From a bacterium (GTDB lineage Bacteria > Patescibacteriota > Minisyncoccia > JAUYLV01), in assembly GCA_030699565.1 (NCBI GenBank), contig JAUYLV010000051.1:1-41911 (forward strand): a stretch of DNA of 41,911 nt. The letters run 5' to 3'. Shown here one piece after another: positions 36,347 through 41,911 of the stretch. The notes beneath the pieces were generated by a model, which did no database searches, was not told the DNA's origin, and saw nothing but the letters and a program-made list of their open reading frames with translations. Every line of letters begins with the position of its first letter. Position 1 is the first letter of the stretch. The position numbers were made by a program, and so were the translations under genes.

Positions 36347-37258
36347 ATGTTTATGCAAACGCTTTATCAGCAAGCCGATGCGAATATTCGAAAAACATGG
36401 CTTCTCATAAGCCTTTTTTTGGGTTTTATTCTGGCGATCGGATGGTTATTCTCGCGCGTGTATGGCGAGCCGGGAATACTGATCATTGCGGTATTGTTCA
36501 GTTCTGTCATGAGCTTTGTGTCGTATTGGTGGTCTGACAAGATCGTACTCGCAATGCACGGCGCCAAACTCATCGAGAAACGCGACAGTCCGGAGCTGTA
36601 TCGGATCGTCGAAAACCTTTCCATTACCATGGGGTTGCCCATGCCGAAATTATACGTTATTCCGTCCAGGGCGCTTAATGCGTTCGCTACCGGCAGGGAT
36701 CCCGTGCACGGAGTGGTCGCCGTCACATCGACGCTTCTGGCGACACTCGAAAAATCCGAACTGGAAGGGGTATTGGCGCAGGAGATGAGCCATATCGGCA
36801 ATCGCGATACGCTGGTTGCGACCGTAGTTGCCATTTTGGTTGGTTTTGTGGTGTTACTTTCCGACTGGTTTCTAAGAATTTCGTTGTTTGGCGGAGGTCG
36901 ACGCAGTCGGCGAGATGGCGGGGGAAGCGGTGCGCTTATTATGATTATCGGCTTTATTTTTATCCTCCTTGCGCCTTTGGCCGCTAAACTGATACAATTG
37001 GCGGTGTCGCGCAGAAGGGAATTTTTGGCGGACGCGACGGGGGCATTGACAACGCGGTATCCAGAAGGGCTTGCCCGCGCGCTTGAAAAAATTTCGATGG
37101 CTCCCGGGATCGAGCGGGCTTCGAACGCAACGGCGCATATGTACTTCGCTTCTCCCTTAACCGCATCCGGCGGCAAGGCGAACTGGTTTGCAAAATTGTT
37201 CATGACGCATCCGCCGGTCGACGAAAGACTGGCCGCATTACGGGGAATGAAAGGTTAA
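36347..37258 (+). CDS. htpX: HtpX-like M48 membrane protease homologue with altered zinc motif (QEMSH)
   Basis: LYVIPSRALNAFATGRDPVHGVVAVTSTLL, LEGVLAQEMSHIGNRDTLVATV, RRREFLADATGA. Confidence 0.88.
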   Translation: MFMQTLYQQADANIRKTWLLISLFLGFILAIGWLFSRVYGEPGILIIAVLFSSVMSFVSYWWSDKIVLAMHGAKLIEKRDSPELYRIVENLSITMGLPMPKLYVIPSRALNAFATGRDPVHGVVAVTSTLLATLEKSELEGVLAQEMSHIGNRDTLVATVVAILVGFVVLLSDWFLRISLFGGGRRSRRDGGGSGALIMIIGFIFILLAPLAAKLIQLAVSRRREFLADATGALTTRYPEGLARALEKISMAPGIERASNATAHMYFASPLTASGGKANWFAKLFMTHPPVDERLAALRGMKG

Positions 37259-37393
37259 AAACCAAGCTCCAAGAAACAATAACCAAATAAATCTCAATAA
37301 CCAATATTCAATAATCAAACGCGATGCTTGTTTGTGAGTTTGGTGATTGGAATTTATTTGGTGTTTGTATCTTGATTATTGGTCATTAGCATT

Positions 37394-38098
37394 ATGGAAC
37401 CACAAAAACAATTTAATGGCATGCCCCAGCCGCCCGCAGGGGACGGTACGCCCTCGATCGGGCAGATGTGGGAGAAGGTTCGCCAGAGCCGCTTTTTTCC
37501 GATCATCAGCATCGTTATCCTTGCCGTCATTATTTTGGGGCTTGGATTCGGAGTGGTCGGTTTGATACGAAAATTCGGCGGAGGCGGCGGACCGGATCTT
37601 GGGCCGGTAAAAGGACCGGAAGAGGTATCGTACCAGCTTGGCAGCGCGGAACTGAAGCTTTCGCTTTTGCGCGCGGCGTATCAAGACGAGTACGAAGACT
37701 CAAAACCGCTTGCACCCGGCCGGAAGTTCGTCGTTGTGGACTTTGAGATCGAAAATACCGGCGATGCGGCTTCAGGAGCCTTCACCAATGACGATATGCG
37801 GCTTATTACCGCCGACGGTTCCATTATGAAGCCATCTGGATGGTCGCAGGGGTTTTTGAACACGGGCGTGGGCGCAAAATCCACAAAGCGCGGCAAGGTT
37901 ATTTTCGACATCGACGAGCGGAACGCCCAGCAGCCGTTGAACCTGTATCAGATCGCATTCGGAAAAAATTACGGCACTCGGCAGCATTACCAGTTGTCCG
38001 AACAATCATATACGGCACCGACGCCCACGCCGCAGCCCACGCCACAGCCGACCCAGGAAACCACGCCCGAAGCCACTGCGGAAGGTACGCAGGAATAA
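37394..38098 (+). CDS. membrane-anchored DUF4352-like protein
   Basis: TM, then PLAPGRKFVVVDFEIENTGDAASGAF...NDDMRLITADG; Pro/Thr-rich tail. Confidence 0.7.
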   Translation: MEPQKQFNGMPQPPAGDGTPSIGQMWEKVRQSRFFPIISIVILAVIILGLGFGVVGLIRKFGGGGGPDLGPVKGPEEVSYQLGSAELKLSLLRAAYQDEYEDSKPLAPGRKFVVVDFEIENTGDAASGAFTNDDMRLITADGSIMKPSGWSQGFLNTGVGAKSTKRGKVIFDIDERNAQQPLNLYQIAFGKNYGTRQHYQLSEQSYTAPTPTPQPTPQPTQETTPEATAEGTQE

Positions 38099-38193
38099 GC
38101 GTGCGGATTTTCTCTTATCAGCAACAATGCAATAAAATCCCTCCGCAATGCGGGGGGATTTATATTTCCGTGAATGAAGAAACGCTGTATTTA

Positions 38194-38332
38194 TATCATT
38201 CCCGCTCTCAATCCTGTCATTCCCGCTCTCAATCCTGTCATTCCCGCGGAGGCGGGAATCTATATAAACCAAAATACTTCTGGATTCCCGCCGTAGTTTA
38301 CCCTCGAGCAGTCGGGGGCGGGAATGACAACC
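38194..38332. repeat. R1 palindromic repeat with two extra 21-nt left-end units
   Basis: TATCATTCCCGCTCTCAATCC, TGTCATTCCCGCTCTCAATCC, TGTCATTCCCGCGGAGGCGGGAATC...GGCGGGAATGACAACC. Confidence 0.8.
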
Positions 38333-38394
38333 GGACGGGTTTCGTTATTCACAAATAATTAAAACTTCTTTCAATGCAAGGGCAAGGGGTCGGG

Positions 38395-39039
38395 CTATTT
38401 CCTTACAAACCAACTGACCCAGCCTCGATAATGCCGTATGGGTTGCAACAAGGGATGCGGCGAAAAGTATTCGGAGAGTGATTTATCGATTTTGCGATGC
38501 GTCTCGCTATCGATCGCGCAGATCAAAAGACTTTCCGATGTCAGCATATTGCCGATTGCTTCAGGGAGATCAAGAAACGATCCGTTGCCGGTGTATGAGT
38601 CGTTATCGATGCCGCCAAAAATGCATATATCGGGCTTTATGCTGCTCTGTTCGAGTTCAGTGAGGGTTTTTTGCATATCCTCACCAAGAATGATAAAGGG
38701 AAGGGAAATAGCGGATGCTTCGGCCGTATGCTGGCAGTTATACTGCGCCGATTTCGGAAAGTTCAATTCAATGCCTACATAGGCGGAAGCGCCCAGTCGC
38801 GCCGCAAGGCAAAATCCGTTCGGTTCGATGCCGCAGCCTAAATCCAGCACCAATCGGTTCTGAAATTCAATACGCAGTTGGTCGGCGAGTTGGCGGTCGC
38901 TTGCGACCGCCTTCAAAACAATGTCCGTATAGGGCGCAGCCAGCGCCTCGGCTGTTGTTGTCTCGCGATCATAGCGGTCTTTGAGCGATTTTTGCCTGCT
39001 TCGCGCCCATGCAAGCAGATTTGAGTGACTTGTGTTCAT
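38395..39039 (-). CDS. class I SAM-dependent methyltransferase-like protein
   Basis: LVLDLGCGIEPNGFCLAARLGASAYVGIELN; likely start MNTSHSN at 39039. Confidence 0.7.
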   Translation of the reverse strand: MNTSHSNLLAWARSRQKSLKDRYDRETTTAEALAAPYTDIVLKAVASDRQLADQLRIEFQNRLVLDLGCGIEPNGFCLAARLGASAYVGIELNFPKSAQYNCQHTAEASAISLPFIILGEDMQKTLTELEQSSIKPDICIFGGIDNDSYTGNGSFLDLPEAIGNMLTSESLLICAIDSETHRKIDKSLSEYFSPHPLLQPIRHYRGWVSWFVRK

Positions 39040-39170
39040 AAGCGACATTGTATGCGAATTGCCGTGCAAAAGGAACAGATACTGCGTGCCCGATTACAGT
39101 CTTGTAATCGGGTATGCTGGATAAATTTTTTAATTTTAGTATACTATCGCATATGTTCAGAGAATCAGGA

Positions 39171-40253
39171 ATGCATAATTCGGAAGAGCGCGAAATGGGG
39201 GAATTTGTTGTTGCAGAAAACTCGCAAGAGGCTGCGCGAATGATTTCGGCGCGTTTTGAGGATATGCAGCGCGGGCGCTATGGCAAGGATGGGAAAGAAC
39301 CTAAGGATTTTCACAATGAGGAGCACCCCGCGGAGGTTGCCGAAGGCTGCCTGGACATATGGGATCGCCTTACCGCGATTGATCCGGAACTTTTTCCTGC
39401 CAGCGACCGGCCGGTCATAGAAGCGCTAGGACGTGGTCATGACCTGAAACAAGAAACGAAGATCAAGGAACTTGGCGGCGTGCGGCGACTTGTTCGAGCA
39501 CGGGGTTTTCGAGAGAAGAATCGCGATGCGCTCATTGCCGAAGGGTGGAGCGTCGGCAATGAAGAGGCAGGCGCGGAGGAGATCATCGCAGAGATGCGCC
39601 GGTATAAAAAACCCGATGGGACTCATATCTTTCCGGTCGAGGATGAAAACTTTTTGGAGCGGGTGCAACTGGCTGTTGCAGCCACGTATCCGGAATTACC
39701 CCCAACATTCGTGGAAAAACTTCCTCCGGAAGAGGGCGGCGCCATGGGACTTAAAATTTCGCAGCCGTATCTGAATGCGGATAGCGACCCCTGGGCGTTG
39801 GTGCTTGCGATCGAGGATCTTCGCGGGCCGGCGGGAGCGGGGGATTTTGAAACGTTTCGCAAAAGCGGGAATGCAGAATTCAGGGAGTTGAATCCCTGGG
39901 TACGCGAGGCGATCGCGGGTGGCATTGAAGGCGTTGCAGAGAATACGCGCAAAGCCATTGCTGTCGAAATTCTTAAATGGAAGCGCTCGCAGGAGGGCTT
40001 TGCCCGATGGCAGCGGGTGCTATTTGGTAAGGCGCTTGAAGAGAATAAGGCTATCAATGCCAGTGTTCAGGCAACAGAGATTAAGCAGGTCTTCCGTGAC
40101 CGATACTCGCATTTCGAGGACAATATTCAGCGGACAAAGTCCACGTATGAAGAGTTGCTACAAAAATTTGGCCCGCCCGAGTCGCTCAACGAGCAGGCGA
40201 CAGGAGATGCCGGTTTACGGGAGTTGCTTGAGGCGATAGGTTACGAACAATAA
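39171..40253 (+). CDS. predicted HD-domain-like protein
   Basis: DFHNEEHPAEVAEGCLDIWDRL...VIEALGRGHDLKQE resembles the HD phosphohydrolase pattern; start uncertain. Confidence 0.5.
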   Translation: MHNSEEREMGEFVVAENSQEAARMISARFEDMQRGRYGKDGKEPKDFHNEEHPAEVAEGCLDIWDRLTAIDPELFPASDRPVIEALGRGHDLKQETKIKELGGVRRLVRARGFREKNRDALIAEGWSVGNEEAGAEEIIAEMRRYKKPDGTHIFPVEDENFLERVQLAVAATYPELPPTFVEKLPPEEGGAMGLKISQPYLNADSDPWALVLAIEDLRGPAGAGDFETFRKSGNAEFRELNPWVREAIAGGIEGVAENTRKAIAVEILKWKRSQEGFARWQRVLFGKALEENKAINASVQATEIKQVFRDRYSHFEDNIQRTKSTYEELLQKFGPPESLNEQATGDAGLRELLEAIGYEQ

Positions 40254-40260
40254 TTATGTA

Positions 40261-40291
40261 CAACAAAGGGGCGCATAGCCCCTTCTTTTTT
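40261..40291 (+). terminator. Rho-independent terminator
   Basis: AGGGGcgcatagCCCCTTCTTTTTT. Confidence 0.65.
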
Positions 40292-40417
40292 CGTTATATT
40301 AGAAAAAGATTTCTTTCCAGCGTTATTCCGAAACATTGATTGAAACATGTAAGAAGAATCTCTTTACGCTATAGCCTTATTCTGAGTTTGGTGAATAATG
40401 CATAAAACAACCACGGT

Positions 40418-40511
40418 TGTCATTCCGGCGAAGGCCGGAATCTATTAAAATCTTAATAACCTGGATTCCGGCCGGAGTTTATCCCGTTGTCCAAACGGGA
40501 CCGGAATGACA
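40418..40511. repeat. R1 palindromic repeat with inner hairpin
   Basis: TGTCATTCCGGCGAAGGCCGGAATC...GGATTCCGGCCGGAGTTTATCCCGTTGTCCAAACGGGACCGGAATGACA. Confidence 0.75.
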
Positions 40512-40610
40512 AAGAAGCGGCATTATTCACCAAACTAATAGCGGCTGGCCAAATTCTCGTTTTTTGGTATACTGGTTTCGTTGTAGGTACCCTGCTCTTA
40601 TTCTTGAAAC

Positions 40611-40657
40611 GGAGACGTGGCAGAGTGGGCTAATGCTCTTGAGAGAGCATTAGCGGG
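40611..40657 (+). tRNA. 5' half of interrupted tRNA-Ser followed by the element hairpin
   Basis: GGAGACGTGGCAGAGTGG is identical to the first 18 nt of the adjacent tRNA-Ser(CGA), then GCTAATGCTCT-TGAG-AGAGCATTAGC-GGG. Confidence 0.8.
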
Positions 40658-40684
40658 AAAAAGCCAATATTTTCTTTTTACTGC

Positions 40685-40771
40685 GGAGACGTGGCAGAGT
40701 GGTCGAACGCGCCGCACTCGAAATGCGGTATACCCTTACGGGTATCTGAGGTTCGAATCCTCCCGTCTCCG
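40685..40771 (+). tRNA. tRNA-Ser (CGA)
   Basis: Full class II cloverleaf: CCGCA-CTCGAAA-TGCGG, long variable arm, GAGGTTCGAATCCTC, CGTCTCC-G. Confidence 0.93.
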
Positions 40772-40808
40772 CAGTGAAAGGAATACTGGGTTAAATAATT
40801 TCCCAGGA

Positions 40809-40877
40809 ACTAACGCGCCGCACTTGAAATGCGGTATACCCTTACGGGTATCGGAGGTTCGAATCCTCCCGTCTCCT
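40809..40877 (+). tRNA. 3' part of interrupted tRNA-Ser (UGA)
   Basis: CTAACGCG-CCGCA-CTTGAAA-TGCGG-variable arm-GGAGGTTCGAATCCTCC-CGTCTCC; lacks acceptor 5' strand and D-arm 5' half. Confidence 0.85.
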
Positions 40878-40908
40878 CGAAATAAAAATATCCTTCCGGA
40901 ACAATGCC

Positions 40909-41658
40909 ATGAAAATCAAATTATCAGCCATACGGTTTCCCAAGATCATCGAAGTCACGGATCAGAAGATTGATATTTCTGCGATGACTGATTTGCAGAA
41001 AGAATTTTATACCGATTTGTTCCGAGAAGTTGTAAGTGTTTACGAATCTAAAAACAGGCCGCGTGTTATAGTCGGGTTGGTCGGACCTACGGGCTCGGGA
41101 AAATCCGTTATCGCAGCTCTTTTTAAGGAACTCTCGAAACAGATACCGTTGCCATTTAACTTTGAAACGATCGGGATAGACGCATTCCATTTTGCCAATG
41201 ATTACTTGCGTGCGCAAAAATCAGAAAGCGGAACGCTTAAGGATAATAAAGGCAGGTTCGATACGTATGATGTTGTAAAATTATCCAAGGCGCTCGAGAG
41301 CTTTTCTGCTGGGCAAAAAGTTTCTTTTCCTGTTTATTCGCGAAAGACACATGATCCGGTAGAAAATGGCATTACAATCAACCAGGACAGGGTATTGCTG
41401 TTTGTTGAGGGGCTATGGCTCTTGTATGATAGGCATGGATGGGAGAGGATTGGGTCGTATTTAGATTTTAGCATCTTTATCGAAGCAGATGCCGATGCGG
41501 TACGGGAAAAAGTTATCAAGCGGCATGCGAAAGGCGGTAGATCATTTGAAGACGCGTTACGATACTATGATGCAGTTGACGCAAAGAACTTCAATTTCGT
41601 CATGCAGACAAAAAGTAGCGCAAACAAAATCATTTCCGCATATTATAAAATTCAATAA
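40909..41658 (+). CDS. P-loop kinase of the uridine kinase/pantothenate kinase-like family
   Basis: VGLVGPTGSGKSVIAALF, TIGIDAFHFANDYLR, LLFVEGLWLLYDR. Confidence 0.75.
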   Translation: MKIKLSAIRFPKIIEVTDQKIDISAMTDLQKEFYTDLFREVVSVYESKNRPRVIVGLVGPTGSGKSVIAALFKELSKQIPLPFNFETIGIDAFHFANDYLRAQKSESGTLKDNKGRFDTYDVVKLSKALESFSAGQKVSFPVYSRKTHDPVENGITINQDRVLLFVEGLWLLYDRHGWERIGSYLDFSIFIEADADAVREKVIKRHAKGGRSFEDALRYYDAVDAKNFNFVMQTKSSANKIISAYYKIQ

Positions 41659-41671
41659 TACTTCCCAATAC

Positions 41672-41718
41672 GGAGGGTTCGCATAGTGGGCTAAAGCAAA
41701 AGTCTTTGCTTTAGCGGG
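41672..41718 (+). tRNA. 5' tRNA-Ser half A with element hairpin
   Basis: GGAGGGTTCGCATAGTGG identical to the first 18 nt of tRNA-Ser(GGA), then GCTAAAGCAAA-AGTC-TTTGCTTTAGC-GGG. Confidence 0.75.
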
Positions 41719-41744
41719 TTCCCAAATTTGAATGTCTGTAAGGC

Positions 41745-41790
41745 GGAGGCGTCGCATAGTGGGCGTATCTTCCACTGGAAGATACGCGGG
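41745..41790 (+). tRNA. 5' tRNA-Ser half B with element hairpin
   Basis: GGAGGCGTCGCATAGTGG, then GCGTATCTTCC-ACT-GGAAGATACGC-GGG. Confidence 0.75.
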
Positions 41791-41814
41791 CAAGTACATA
41801 TTTATTAGCAAAGC

Positions 41815-41899
41815 GGAGGGTTCGCATAGTGGTCTAGTGCACACGCTTGGAAAGCGTGCGACCCGCAAGGGTCCGAGAGTTCGAATCTCTCACCCTCCG
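41815..41899 (+). tRNA. tRNA-Ser (GGA)
   Basis: GGAGGGT...ACGCTTGGAAAGCGT...GAGAGTTCGAATCTCTC-ACCCTCC-G. Confidence 0.93.
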
Positions 41900-41911
41900 C
41901 TTTGCTGAATA

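Noticed and set aside
35203-37258. Novelty of the lemA-htpX neighbourhood itself
   Set aside because: LemA next to HtpX is a common known arrangement; only the altered zinc motif is unusual.
40611-40657. Simple Rho-independent terminator
   Set aside because: A strong hairpin but followed by GGGAAAAA, with no T-run, and embedded in a tRNA 5' half.
40611-41899. CRISPR-like array
   Set aside because: The repeated units are tRNA 5' halves with distinct perfect hairpins, not identical repeats with spacers; no cas genes seen.

Overview
The 41.9 kb window is a dense, mostly plus-strand bacterial chromosomal segment. Its gene content and tRNAs without encoded CCA suggest a Patescibacteria/CPR-like genome (inference, not proven). 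Recognisable genes include BI-1/YccA-like, rpmG, tRNA-Trp, a PD-(D/E)XK nuclease, a 3D-domain protein, an M48 protease, a duplicated metallophosphoesterase, pcm, mltG, clpB, a glutaryl-CoA-dehydrogenase-like enzyme, a VirD4/TraD-like ATPase with zinc ribbons, an S41 protease, DedA, an O-antigen ligase-like protein, an aromatic amino-acid permease, a C39-like peptidase, mpg, a nucleotidyltransferase, rmuC, a PH-domain protein, a Na+/Ca2+ antiporter, lemA, htpX and a P-loop kinase. The most unusual signal is in the tRNAs. One tRNA-Ser(UGA) is broken inside its D-loop, and a complete tRNA-Ser(CGA) gene sits inside the break. Two more 5' tRNA-Ser halves precede tRNA-Ser(GGA) at the window end, and an apparently interrupted tRNA lies at the window start. 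All four share the layout TGGGC-(11-12 bp perfect hairpin)-GCGGG. In the two cases where the 3' side is visible, GGGNNN pairs with N'N'N'CCC directly before AGGA plus the 3' tRNA part. This looks like an undescribed intron-like or split-tRNA element. A second unusual signal is a dispersed palindromic repeat (TGTCATYGCGAG...GATTGCTTCG...CTCGCAATGACA) found between genes and also in frame inside mltG and mpg, similar in behaviour to Rickettsia palindromic elements. Several further repeat families occupy the intergenic regions.
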